The translations under genes were made by a program, and so were the position numbers. A stretch of DNA of 64,000 nucleotides, from NCBI GenBank assembly GCA_044223665.1, contig JBGALT010000014.1, positions 22,839 to 86,838 on the forward strand, given 5' to 3'. The notes under the pieces were generated by a model that saw only the letters and a program-made list of their open reading frames with translations, was not told where the DNA came from and did no database searches. The DNA is from JBBSAT01 sp044223665. Its GTDB lineage: Bacteria > Myxococcota_A > Polyangia > Polyangiales > Sandaracinaceae. Positions within the stretch are counted from its first letter, which is position 1, and each line of letters begins with the position of its first letter. Below, piece by piece: positions 22,468 through 30,789 of the stretch.

Positions 22468-23696
22468 CCGCGCATCGCCTCCATCGGCTCGAGGCGCGCC
22501 GTGACGAGCGCCGGCCAGAGCGCCGCCATCACCGAGACCAGCGAGACGCCGATCAGGCCCGGCACGAGGTCCGACGCCGTCAGGTACGGGTAGAGCGCGC
22601 CCGAGAAGTTCACGCCGTAGACGGCCGCGCTCGCGCCCTCCTCGGCGCCGGCGAAGATCTGCATGCCGGTGTGTCCGAGCCAGAGGACGATGCCGGAGCC
22701 GAGCACGGTGCCCACGACCACCCCGGCGAGGCCGAGCAGCATCGCCTCGAGCAGGATCATCACGACCAGCCGGAGCGGCGTCGTGCCGAGCGAGAGCATC
22801 ATCCCGAGCTCGCGGCGGCGCTCGAAGGTCGCCATCAGCATCGTGTTGGCGACGCCGGCGGCCGCGGCGACGAAGACGACCAGCAGCACGATCAGGTTCA
22901 CCACGCCCGAGGAGCCGAGCGCGGCGGCGAGCTCGGGCGCGAGCGCGCGCCACGGCAGCACCTCGAGGCCCTCCATCTCGGGCAGGGCCGCGACACGCTC
23001 GGCGAGCGCCTCTGCGTGCTCGCCCGATCCTTCGCCGCGGAGCGTGATCTCGTGGGCCATGTCCGGCATGCCGAACGTGTCCTGCGCCGTCTCGAGCGCG
23101 ATCACGATACCGGTGCGGTTCACGAGGTCGACCGGCGTCGAGAGGACCCCGCCGACGGTGAAGAGGTCGGCCGCGATCGATCCGTCGGCGCGCTGGCCGA
23201 GGATGGCGATCTCGTCGCCGACGGCGAAGCCCGCGTCGCGCGCGAGCGTCGAGCCGACGAGCACCGTGCGCTCGTGCGGTCGTGCCTCGGCCGCCATGCC
23301 GTCGAGGAGGCCGCCGCTCTCCGACTCGGCTGCCGGATCGACGCCGACGACGATGACGGCCTGTCCGTCGACCTCGCGGGCGGCGAGGGCGGGCTCGTAG
23401 ACGCGGGCGTACGCGTGCGCGACGCCGGGGACCGCGCGCACGGCCGCGAGCCGATGCGCGAGATCGTCGATGACGAGATCGGGCGCGAGCTCTTCGCGGT
23501 ACCCCGGGGCGTGCACCTGCGCGTGGCCCATCACGGGGCCCGTCACGGCGTCGATCGTCCAGTCGTTGCGCGCGTTGAGCACGCCGGTGATCACGAGGAC
23601 CGCGAGCTGGGCGATGGCGATCGCAGCCAGCGTGATCGCCGTGCGACGGCCGCTGCGACCGAGGTTGCGCCATGCGATGCGGAGGGTGCCGTTCAT
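22464..23696 (-). CDS. FtsX/LolC-type ABC transporter permease
   Basis: A 410-residue permease, paralogous to the gene downstream. It has an N-terminal helix (about 21-41), a periplasmic domain, and C-terminal helices with 'NTMLMATFERRRELGMMLSLGTTPLRLV', the conserved FtsX coupling loop, and the end 'ARLEPMEAMRG'. Its periplasmic domain includes 'GGVLSTPVDLVNRTGIVIAL', typical for LolC/E-like proteins. It is the second gene after the LolA-like carrier gene (59-bp gap). The substrate is probably a lipoprotein or lipid moved towards the outer membrane; this is inferred from the partner genes. Confidence 0.9.
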   Translation of the reverse strand: MNGTLRIAWRNLGRSGRRTAITLAAIAIAQLAVLVITGVLNARNDWTIDAVTGPVMGHAQVHAPGYREELAPDLVIDDLAHRLAAVRAVPGVAHAYARVYEPALAAREVDGQAVIVVGVDPAAESESGGLLDGMAAEARPHERTVLVGSTLARDAGFAVGDEIAILGQRADGSIAADLFTVGGVLSTPVDLVNRTGIVIALETAQDTFGMPDMAHEITLRGEGSGEHAEALAERVAALPEMEGLEVLPWRALAPELAAALGSSGVVNLIVLLVVFVAAAAGVANTMLMATFERRRELGMMLSLGTTPLRLVVMILLEAMLLGLAGVVVGTVLGSGIVLWLGHTGMQIFAGAEEGASAAVYGVNFSGALYPYLTASDLVPGLIGVSLVSVMAALWPALVTARLEPMEAMRG

Positions 23697-23755
23697 GGTT
23701 CCTTCTCGTGGGCCTCGGCTCTCTCCGCGCGCGGGCCGCGAGAGCGGGGCTCGCC

Positions 23756-24520
23756 TCAGCGCCGCTCTTCCAGCTCGGTCAGCGAGAACGTGCTCTCGGG
23801 CACCGACGCGTCGAAGTCGACGCTGAGGTAGTGCATCTCCGTGCGATGCCCCTCCTGATCCTGCGGCTCGAGGATCATCCGCGTCGGGACGCGGCGGCCG
23901 TCCATCTCCTGCACGTCCTCGAAGCGCATCGTGCGCGCGAGCTCGAGGCGGCGGTCGTAGTAGCGCGCCAGGATCGGCAGCTGCCCTGCGTCGTCGACGA
24001 CGAACTCGATGCGCCGCCAGAGACCGACCACGCCTTCGTGCGCCTCGTAGCGGATCAGCCATCCGGCCGGCGAGTCGCTGCGGCCGACCACGGTGCCGTC
24101 GAAGTCGCGACGGTAGGAGCTCGACTGCGTGAGGTCGTCGTTGGTGAGGTCACTCCCCATCCAGCTCGACTGCATCATCGAGGGAGGCACGCGGATCGTG
24201 CGCGAGATGCGCGGCATGTAGTTCCAGAGGTTGCGATCCACGCGCAGCGTCGCGGTGCCCTCGTCGCGCGCCGGCTGCTCGATCACGATGAGCGCGCGAT
24301 CGGTGCCGCGCGCCCACGTGCGCACGCGGAGCGTCCGCGTCTGGCGTGGCGTGACCATCGTGATCTCCATGCGCGCGATGGTCCCCGACGAGCGAAACAG
24401 ATCGTCGAGCCGCTGCGTGATCGCGTCGAGCGTCGGCGGCGCGCCGGTCTGGGCGAGCGCGGGCTGCGGCGCGGCGACGAGAGACAGGGCGAGACCGAGC
24501 GCGAGCCACACGTGCCGCAT
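23756..24520 (-). CDS. Outer-membrane lipoprotein-sorting (LolA-like) protein
   Basis: A 254-residue periplasmic protein with a cleavable Sec signal (about 1-23, ending ALA) and no lipobox. The mature part is a LolA-like half-barrel: 'TLRVRTWARGTDRALIVIEQPARDEGTATLRVDRNLWNYMPR' and 'QSSWMGSDLTNDDL' are landmarks of the 'outer membrane lipoprotein-sorting protein' family. It should carry a lipidated or hydrophobic cargo across the periplasm. The ATG at 24520 has a GGAGG site 7 bases upstream. It is the first gene of the operon, directly behind the operator/promoter at 24539-24577. Confidence 0.88.
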   Translation of the reverse strand: MRHVWLALGLALSLVAAPQPALAQTGAPPTLDAITQRLDDLFRSSGTIARMEITMVTPRQTRTLRVRTWARGTDRALIVIEQPARDEGTATLRVDRNLWNYMPRISRTIRVPPSMMQSSWMGSDLTNDDLTQSSSYRRDFDGTVVGRSDSPAGWLIRYEAHEGVVGLWRRIEFVVDDAGQLPILARYYDRRLELARTMRFEDVQEMDGRRVPTRMILEPQDQEGHRTEMHYLSVDFDASVPESTFSLTELEERR

Positions 24521-24538
24521 CGAGGGACCTCCGGTGAA

Positions 24539-24577
24539 CGAACTGACCGAATATGCCATTTTGGTCAGTTCGCGCAA
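24539..24577 (-). promoter_or_regulatory. TetR-type operator overlapping a sigma-70-like promoter
   Basis: A perfect 10-bp inverted repeat (CGAACTGACC at 24539-24548, GGTCAGTTCG at 24563-24572) encloses an AT-rich 14-bp core. On the minus strand TTGCGC (24577-24572) and CATATT (24555-24550) could serve as -35 and -10 boxes 16 bp apart, so a bound repressor would block the promoter. It lies about 20-60 bp upstream of the LolA-like gene, and the operon encodes its own TetR regulator. Operator assignment is inference; the inverted repeat itself is certain. Confidence 0.75.
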
Positions 24578-24642
24578 CAGAGCCTCGATTTCGTGATGTT
24601 TCGAGGTGTCGAAGCCCCGCGTGCGGGCCCGCGCGGCGCGCC

Positions 24643-25566
24643 TCAGCGCACGCGAACGGTGACGCGGTCGGGGCGACGCAGGTTGTCGAGATAGACGTAG
24701 AGCGGTCGCGCGTGGCGGCTGCCGAGCTCGTCGATGACGCGCCGGAGGCGCTCGATCTTTCCGCGGTAGGGCCCGGCGCCGAGGCGCACCTCGGTGCCGT
24801 CGTCGCCGACGAAGAGCGTGAGCGCGTCGTCCGGCTCGACGTGCACTTCCCCGATCGGCTCGCGGCGATCCATTCCGAGCGCGTGCCACTCGGCGAGCAG
24901 GCCGACGATGGACGTGAGGATCTGCGTGCGGAACGCGCGCTCGGCGAAGAACCGGTCGCGGTCGATGCCCGTGATGACCGGCAGGTCGACCGGGTCGCCG
25001 GGCTCGAGCGTCTTGAACACCGCGCCTTCGTCCGAGACGAGGAAGGGCTCCTCGAGCTCGAGGATCGCCGCCGGGATCCGCTCGCGAATCGTGATGCGCA
25101 GCGTCCCGGGCAGGCGCCGCTCGACGCGCGCCTCGCCGATCCACGGATGCCCGAGCAGCGCCTCCTGGATCTCGCCCTCGGAGCGCGCGAACACGTTGTC
25201 GCCCAGCGCGACGCTGGCGGCGCCCAGCACCTCGGCCTCCGACAGTCGCTCCTCGCCATCGACGGTGATCGTTCGCAGCGCGAGCTCGGGCGCGTGGCGC
25301 GCCCAGCGCTCGAGCACGCGCGCGAGCGCGAGAGACCCGATCGCGAGGCTCAGGGCGAGCACCGCGCGACCGAGCTTGGCGAGCGGTCCCTTCGCGCGCT
25401 CCCATCGGACGCTCGCGCCAGCGCGCAGCGTGGCCAGGCGCTCTCGCAGCGCTCGCCGCTTCGGGGCCGGAGGCGGGACGCTGCTCGTCGGCGTCTTGGG
25501 CACGACGCGCCGATTGCGCGCCACCGGGCGCGGGCTCGCCGCCGGAGCGCGCTCCACGTCGCTCAT
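24643..25566 (-). CDS. ftsQ: Cell division protein FtsQ
   Basis: A 307-residue bitopic inner-membrane protein. A basic cytoplasmic N-terminus is followed by one membrane helix (about 66-84) and a POTRA domain beginning 'LRTITVDGEERLSEAEVLGAASVALGDNVF' and ending 'RRLPGTLRITIRERIPAA', then the FtsQ beta domain. FtsQ links early and late divisome proteins in the periplasm. Its ATG overlaps the murC stop by 4 bp (ATGA), the usual coupling in division clusters. ftsA and ftsZ do not follow here; the next gene belongs to a different operon. Confidence 0.93.
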   Translation of the reverse strand: MSDVERAPAASPRPVARNRRVVPKTPTSSVPPPAPKRRALRERLATLRAGASVRWERAKGPLAKLGRAVLALSLAIGSLALARVLERWARHAPELALRTITVDGEERLSEAEVLGAASVALGDNVFARSEGEIQEALLGHPWIGEARVERRLPGTLRITIRERIPAAILELEEPFLVSDEGAVFKTLEPGDPVDLPVITGIDRDRFFAERAFRTQILTSIVGLLAEWHALGMDRREPIGEVHVEPDDALTLFVGDDGTEVRLGAGPYRGKIERLRRVIDELGSRHARPLYVYLDNLRRPDRVTVRVR

Positions 25567-26948
25567 CCCGTCGCTGCTCCCCCGAGCATCGTCAGGAGGT
25601 CGGGCCCGACCCGCGTGATGTCCCCGGCGCCGAGCGTGATGACCACGTCACCGGGCCTCACGCGCGCCCTGAGGGCCGCGGCGATCTCGGTGCGCGGACC
25701 GGCCCACGTGACGTCGCGGTGGCCGTGCGCGCGGATCGCCGCCGCGAGCGCGTCGCTCGTGGCCCCGGCGATCGGCGCCTCGCCTGCCGCGTAGACGTCG
25801 GCGAGCAGGAGCACGTCGGCACGGTTGAACGCCCGCACCAGCTCGTCGAAGCAGTGGTGAGTGCGCGAGTAGCGATGCGGCTGGAACGCGACGACGATGC
25901 GTCGTCCGTAGGCGCGCTGCGCGGCCTCGAGCGTCGCCTGCACCTCGGCAGGATGGTGGCCGTAGTCGTCGACGACGGTCACCCCGCCGGCCTCGCCACG
26001 GATCGTGAAGCGACGCTGCACGCCGGTGAAGCCCGCCAGCGCCATGCGCGTCACGTCCTCCGGCACGTCGAGCTCGTCGGCGACCGCGATCACGGCGAGC
26101 GCGTTGAGCACGTTGTGGATGCCGGGCATGCGCACGACGAACTCGCCGCCGGGCTTGCCGCGGCGCACGAGCGTGAAGCGCGTGGCGAGCCCCTCGACGA
26201 CGGGATTGCGCGCGCGGTAGTCGGCTTGCGCGGCCAGGCCGTAGGTCACGACGCGCTTCTCGATGCGCGGGAGGATGTCCTGCACGTGCGGGTGATCGAG
26301 GCACGCGACGACGAGGCCGTAGAAGGGCACGCGGTTGGCGAACTCGGCGAAGGCGTCCTTGACCTTCGCGTGCGTGCCGTAGTGATCGAGGTGCTCGGCG
26401 TCGATGTTCGTGATGACGGCGACGACGGGCGAGAGGTGGAGGAACGATCCGTCGCTCTCGTCGGCCTCGGCGATCAGGAGATCGCCCGTGCCGCGCGCGG
26501 CGTTCGTGCCGAGCGAGTTCAGCTTGCCGCCGATCACGACCGTGGGATCGCGCCCCGCCTCGCGCAGCACCGTCGCCACGAGCGAGGTCGTCGTGGTCTT
26601 GCCGTGCGAGCCGGCGATCGCGACGCCGTCCTTCAGGCGCATCAGCTCGGCGAGCATCTCCGCGCGCGGGATCACCGGCACGTTGTTCGCGCGCGCGATC
26701 ACGAGCTCGGGGTTGTCCTTGGTGACGGCGCTCGAGAAGACGACGACGTCGGCGTCGCCCACGTTCGTCGCGGCGTGACCGACGAAGACCGTGGCGCCCA
26801 GCTCCTCGAGCCGCTTGGTCACGTCGCTCGCGCGCGCGTCCGATCCGGTGACGGCGAAGCCGCTCGCGATCAGCACCTCGGCGATGCCGCTCATGCCGAT
26901 GCCACCGATGCCGACGAAGTGGATGGTTCGAACGCGCCCGCGAAACAT
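25563..26948 (-). CDS. murC: UDP-N-acetylmuramate--L-alanine ligase
   Basis: A 461-residue cytosolic Mur ligase that adds L-alanine to UDP-N-acetylmuramate, the first peptide step of peptidoglycan synthesis. It shows the N-terminal 'HFVGIGGIGMSGIAE' UDP-binding loop, the ATP loop GSHGKTTT (113-120), 'ADESDGSF', the 'ITNIDAEHLDHYG' segment, and the 'DDYGHHPAEV' and 'FQPHRYSRT' blocks of the C-terminal domain. Length and order match MurC. It is followed by ftsQ, without murB, ddl or murG. A hairpin that holds its ribosome-binding site lies just upstream. Confidence 0.97.
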   Translation of the reverse strand: MFRGRVRTIHFVGIGGIGMSGIAEVLIASGFAVTGSDARASDVTKRLEELGATVFVGHAATNVGDADVVVFSSAVTKDNPELVIARANNVPVIPRAEMLAELMRLKDGVAIAGSHGKTTTTSLVATVLREAGRDPTVVIGGKLNSLGTNAARGTGDLLIAEADESDGSFLHLSPVVAVITNIDAEHLDHYGTHAKVKDAFAEFANRVPFYGLVVACLDHPHVQDILPRIEKRVVTYGLAAQADYRARNPVVEGLATRFTLVRRGKPGGEFVVRMPGIHNVLNALAVIAVADELDVPEDVTRMALAGFTGVQRRFTIRGEAGGVTVVDDYGHHPAEVQATLEAAQRAYGRRIVVAFQPHRYSRTHHCFDELVRAFNRADVLLLADVYAAGEAPIAGATSDALAAAIRAHGHRDVTWAGPRTEIAAALRARVRPGDVVITLGAGDITRVGPDLLTMLGGAATG

Positions 26949-26952
26949 GGCT

Positions 26953-26975
26953 GCCTCCCGCTTACCACGGGAGGC
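26953..26975 (-). promoter_or_regulatory. Hairpin sequestering the murC Shine-Dalgarno site
   Basis: On the minus strand the leader reads GCCTCCCG, 7-nt loop, CGGGAGGC, AGCC, then the murC ATG. The stem is 8 bp and perfect. Its 3' arm contains the GGGAGG ribosome-binding site and its 5' arm mimics anti-Shine-Dalgarno sequence. Translation of murC could therefore be limited by this structure. A terminator of the upstream HAD gene is less likely, as no T-tract follows. Confidence 0.55.
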
Positions 26976-27043
26976 GAGCGCGGCAGGAATTCACGGCAAC
27001 CCGCGCGGGTGCGACGGGGTCGGCGCCTCGGATCGCGCCGGCC

Positions 27044-27892
27044 TCACCCGGGGAGCTCGAGCACCTCGAGCAGGCCGCCGAGCTCCTGGCTCGCGCTGCC
27101 GCCGACGCTCGCGCGCGCGGCGCGGCGCTCGTACTCGGGCGTGTCGGGGCGCGCGACGAGGTGGATGCGCGCGCCGAGCGCGGCGGGGAGCGCGAGATCG
27201 AGCTCGAAGATGTCGCCGCAGACGAGCGTGGCGGCCGCGTCGGTGCCCGTGTCCTTCCAGATGCGCCGCAGCTGCTCGTAGTAGGCGCCGCGGTGCAGAT
27301 GGATCGGGCGCGAGAGGCCGGGCAGCTCGCGCGTCTCGGGGATCCGCTGCCACGTCTCGTCGGCCACGTCGGGCTCCGTGAGCACGAACTTGCGGGCGTC
27401 GCCGCGGACCACGATCCGCGAGCGGCCGGTGGGCGCGAGCTGATCGAGCTTGGCCTCCACGTGCTCGGTCCGCGAGTTCGTCACGACGAAGATCGGCAGG
27501 CTCGTCGAGAGCAGCGTCTCGATCACGGCCTTCGCGTCCGGTCGGAAGATGGTGAGCGCGCGCGGGTAGTTGCGCTGGTAGAGCGTCTGGAGCTTCTCCG
27601 TGCGCTCGGCGCGCGAGGAGATGCCCGCGTCCGCGAGGAGCAGCTGCGCGACCGTCGTCGCGAGGATGTAGGGATCGGCGTGGCTCGGCGCGACGATCTT
27701 CCCGTCGTTCTCCCAGCCGTAGCGATCGGGGTCGGACTTCACGCGCCGGACGGTGTCGTCCCAGCGGTCGGCCACGGCGGGGCCGACGAGCGCGCGGAGG
27801 TCGGAGAGGAAGCCTTCGATGAACGGTGTGGCTTCACGGTCGACGAGCGTGAAGGTTCCGTCGAAGTCGAGAACGATGCACTCGACAGTCAT
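27044..27892 (-). CDS. HAD-superfamily hydrolase
   Basis: A 282-residue soluble protein of the haloacid-dehalogenase fold. Motif I is DFDGT at 9-13, with the nucleophile aspartate; motif II is the Thr/Asn of 'VVTNS'; motif III lysine is probably in the 'DARKF' region; and 'VCGDIFELDLALP' is the acidic motif IV. The insert between motifs I and II is long and helical, so it has a C1-type cap. These enzymes are usually phosphatases; the substrate is unknown. The ATG at 27892 begins directly before motif I, as is usual. It lies 95 bp upstream of murC on the same strand. Confidence 0.83.
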   Translation of the reverse strand: MTVECIVLDFDGTFTLVDREATPFIEGFLSDLRALVGPAVADRWDDTVRRVKSDPDRYGWENDGKIVAPSHADPYILATTVAQLLLADAGISSRAERTEKLQTLYQRNYPRALTIFRPDAKAVIETLLSTSLPIFVVTNSRTEHVEAKLDQLAPTGRSRIVVRGDARKFVLTEPDVADETWQRIPETRELPGLSRPIHLHRGAYYEQLRRIWKDTGTDAAATLVCGDIFELDLALPAALGARIHLVARPDTPEYERRAARASVGGSASQELGGLLEVLELPG

Positions 27893-28140
27893 GGGCCGCC
27901 GCGTGTAGCACGCCCGGGCGCGTCGGGCGCGCGCGAGCAGCGCGGCTGGTGGCCCCCGCTCGCGGCGAAAACCGGGGGGCAGCGCCCCCGACGGGACGGG
28001 GCGAGGCGCCGCGCTCACCCGTGATCCACGCGCTCTCGCCGTGGGCATGGATGTGGCTTAACATCGAGAATTGCTCGGCTCGCCCACGTCTCGTGCGCGC
28101 GGGCCTGCCGTTCCGGCTCGTGCTCTTCGGCGGAGGCCTC

Positions 28141-29001
28141 ATGCGAAACCTGCCTGCTCTTCGGCTGCTCCCGGCGCTCGTGCTGCTCGGTGGCTGCAAC
28201 TTGTCCCAGAGCTACGTCACGCCGAACGGCGTTTCGGTCGTGCAGCTGGCGATGCCGCCGGGAACGGCACCCATCGCGATGAGCCGTGACTCGGTCCTCT
28301 ACTCCGTCGAGACCGAGGTCTACTTCCCGGTCCGCGCCCCGAGCGACGCCGAGATGGACGGCCTGAACGCCATGTCGGCGCAGGCCTCGCCCTTCGCGCG
28401 CATGCCCTGGGTGCAGCGTCACGACTACGAGATCGAGCTCAACCTGGTCGTCACCAACGTCGACACGTCGCGCCTCACCGCGTCGGTCACCGTCAACGGC
28501 ATCAACGAGTTCAATCGCTACCTGCCCGGCTTCACCGTCGAAGAGGACACGATCATCCCCGACTTCTCGCAGTGGGAGCGCACCTGGTCGTTCGCGCCTG
28601 GTGAGCGGCGCGTGATCACGATCCGCGAGGAGGAGCTGGCCGAGATCGCCACCGATCTGGCGAGCGTCGTGAACACGAACGTGACCTTCGGCGAGCCCGA
28701 CCCGATGACGATGATGGCGCCGACCTGCAGCGACATCGCGAACGAGATCGTCTACTTCATGAACCAAGGCGGCATCGACGAGCGCTCGTCGATGTGCATC
28801 CCGACGGTCATTCCGGGCCTGGTCGGCTTCGTCCTCGGCTTGCGCGCGACCGGCTCGCCGGGCGAGCCGCCCCCGATGATCGCCGTCGAAGCGTCCGTGC
28901 GCCTGCGTGACGTCCACGCGCGGCTCGAGCTCGCGCAGACCCCCTGGGACGTGGCGATGCTGGGCCAGCTGCCCTTCACCCCGCCGGTCGCCGCTCCCTG
29001 A
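28141..29001 (+). CDS. Putative lipoprotein, unknown function
   Basis: A 286-residue lipoprotein. The ATG at 28141 gives a short signal peptide with an LGGC lipobox (Cys19). Unlike most lipoproteins here it has no Asp/Ala/Gly linker; the mature part begins directly with structured sequence. Beta-strand-like segments such as 'YEIELNLVVTNVDTSRLTASVTVNG' and 'PPPMIAVEASVRLRDVHARLEL' suggest a beta-sandwich fold. No catalytic motif is recognised. The upstream gap of about 250 bp shows nothing else and should hold its promoter, divergent from the HAD gene. Confidence 0.78.
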   Translation: MRNLPALRLLPALVLLGGCNLSQSYVTPNGVSVVQLAMPPGTAPIAMSRDSVLYSVETEVYFPVRAPSDAEMDGLNAMSAQASPFARMPWVQRHDYEIELNLVVTNVDTSRLTASVTVNGINEFNRYLPGFTVEEDTIIPDFSQWERTWSFAPGERRVITIREEELAEIATDLASVVNTNVTFGEPDPMTMMAPTCSDIANEIVYFMNQGGIDERSSMCIPTVIPGLVGFVLGLRATGSPGEPPPMIAVEASVRLRDVHARLELAQTPWDVAMLGQLPFTPPVAAP

Positions 29002-29190
29002 CCTCTTGGAAGGCCGCCGCAGAGGCCTCGCAGCGCGAACCCCCTGACCCGCGCGCGCGGCGGTCCCGGCGAAGTGCACGCCGTCGCGCGCGGGGGAGCA
29101 TCGGAGGGCGAACCGCCGCACCCGCGCGTGAACGCCGTCGCGCGCGTGTTGCCTCTTCGCTCGCGAGCGGAGCGAGCGGAGCCGGGGTGA

Positions 29191-29238
29191 GGCGGATCCG
29201 GCTCCGCCGGTCCGCCGAGGGGCGCGCCCAGCGCCCCT
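29191..29238. terminator. Two tandem GC hairpins between convergent genes
   Basis: Within the 243-bp gap between convergent genes there are two adjacent inverted repeats: GGCGGATCCGG/CCGGTCCGCC (one bulged base) and a perfect 8-bp AGGGGCGC/GCGCCCCT stem at 29218-29238. They probably end transcription from one or both sides; no T-tract is seen. The rest of the gap holds nothing recognisable. Confidence 0.4.
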
Positions 29239-29244
29239 GAGGAT

Positions 29245-30030
29245 TCAGCGCGTGCGGCTCTTGGCGCGCGTCACGTAGAGCGAGCCGATCTCTTCGGCCG
29301 TCACGAGCTCGGTCGCGTCGATCGAGCGGAAGAACGCGGCGGCCGCGTACGCGGCGGCGTTCAACCGGTGGGGATCGTTCTCCGGCTCGATGGCCCAGAC
29401 CGTCTGATCCTGGCTGGCCTTGAGGATGTGCTCCGTCAGGTCCCCCGGCGCTTCCACGCGCAGCGCGTCGAGCGCATACCCGAGCGTCTGGTGCGCGAGC
29501 GAGAGGACGGCGATGCGCGGGTCGAACTCCTCCATCGCGACCCACTTCGCCTTCTGGGGCGACATCTGGTTCAGCACGGCCACGAACGCGTTGACCGAGT
29601 ACACGGCCGCCAGCTTGCGCTGCTCCCAGCGCAGATCCGCGAGGATCGCCCGCGGATCGCCGCGGCCGTCGTCCGCGAGGTGGCGGGCGATCGCCGAGTT
29701 CACCAGCGAGAGATGCGCCTCCGCGGCGTGGAGCGCGTCCCACGCGAAGAGCCCGCGCAGGTCGGTGCTGCGGCTGCCGTACGACTCGTAGAGCTCGGCG
29801 AACTGCTGGTCGGCCGCCATCCGCTCGGCGACGATCGCCGCCCAGGCCGCGCAGACCTCGTCGATACGGCGCTGGCGGTCGTCGGCGACGGCGCGCTCGG
29901 CGCGCGAGAGCCGCGCCGGAATGGGCGCGACGTCCTCGTGCGCGTGGCCGTTCGTCTTGGTGGCGGCACGCGGCGAGGTCGCGCCTTTGCGCGCCTTCTT
30001 CTCTCCGGTCTCGGCTCGTCCCCTCGTCAT
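29245..30030 (-). CDS. Hypothetical mostly helical protein
   Basis: A 261-residue soluble protein that I do not recognise. The first 40 residues are Lys/Arg/Ala-rich and probably disordered. The rest is rich in Ala, Leu, Arg and Glu with the rhythm of an all-helical domain ('AERMAADQQFAELYESYG', 'RWEQRKLAAVYSVNAFVAVLNQM'). There is no signal peptide, membrane helix or known motif. The ATG at 30028-30030 was chosen because the frame upstream overlaps the SRAP gene. It is divergent from that gene with about 147 bp between the starts. Confidence 0.65.
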   Translation of the reverse strand: MTRGRAETGEKKARKGATSPRAATKTNGHAHEDVAPIPARLSRAERAVADDRQRRIDEVCAAWAAIVAERMAADQQFAELYESYGSRSTDLRGLFAWDALHAAEAHLSLVNSAIARHLADDGRGDPRAILADLRWEQRKLAAVYSVNAFVAVLNQMSPQKAKWVAMEEFDPRIAVLSLAHQTLGYALDALRVEAPGDLTEHILKASQDQTVWAIEPENDPHRLNAAAYAAAAFFRSIDATELVTAEEIGSLYVTRAKSRTR

Positions 30031-30177
30031 CCGCCCGCGATGATGCCACGGGCCGCGCAGCCGTCGAGCGACGAAACGCGTGGGGGGGATCAGGAGGGCG
30101 TCTCCTCGTCCGGGACGCTCCGCTCCCGGGCCGCGCTTCGGATCGCACCCCCGGCGTTTCCTCGTAGGCTGCGGGGG

Positions 30178-30789
30178 ATGTGTGCTCGATACGACGTGGA
30201 GACCTCGCCCGCGGCCCTCGCGGCCGAGCTCGAGGCCACCCTGGCCGGGGACATCGCTCCGCGCACCACGATCGCGCCGACCGACGTCGCCCCCGCGCTG
30301 ATCGCCGGCCCGGAGGGAGCGCGCACGCTGGTGCCGATGAAGTTCGGCTGGCCGCCCTCGATGCCCAAGGAGCGGATCCACCTGAACACCCGCTCGGAGA
30401 GCGCCGCGCGCACGCCCGGCGCCGCCGAGGCCCTCGCGGGGCATCGCTGCCTGATCCCGGCGCACGCCTTCCACGAGTGGTCGGGGCCCAAGGGAAAGCG
30501 CACCCACCACTTGCTCGTGCAGGCCGAGCCTGCGCGCGGACCGCTCTTCACGATGGCCGGCCTCTATCTTCCGGCCGAGCAAGGGAGCCCGGCGCGCTTC
30601 GTGATCCTCACCACCGCAGCCAGTCGCGACGTGCGCCCGTTCCATCACCGCATGCCGCTCGTCGTGCCGCCCGATCTGCGCGCGCGCTGGATCGCGGCCG
30701 ACGAAGAGGATCCCGAGGCGCTGCTCTCGCGAGTGCGGCGCGCCGACGCGCCGCGTATGCTCGACCGCGCCGGCGCCACCGATGACTGA
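30178..30789 (+). CDS. SOS-response-associated peptidase (SRAP/YedK) family protein
   Basis: A 203-residue SRAP-domain protein. Such proteins form a covalent link with abasic sites in single-stranded DNA and so protect them during replication. The catalytic cysteine is residue 2 (MCARYD), exposed after removal of Met1, which fixes the start at 30178. 'HLNTRSES', the glutamate in 'FHEW', and 'HHRMP' are the other active-site signatures. It overlaps rseP by 8 bp, so the two are on one transcript. No LexA box was apparent upstream. Confidence 0.94.
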   Translation: MCARYDVETSPAALAAELEATLAGDIAPRTTIAPTDVAPALIAGPEGARTLVPMKFGWPPSMPKERIHLNTRSESAARTPGAAEALAGHRCLIPAHAFHEWSGPKGKRTHHLLVQAEPARGPLFTMAGLYLPAEQGSPARFVILTTAASRDVRPFHHRMPLVVPPDLRARWIAADEEDPEALLSRVRRADAPRMLDRAGATDD

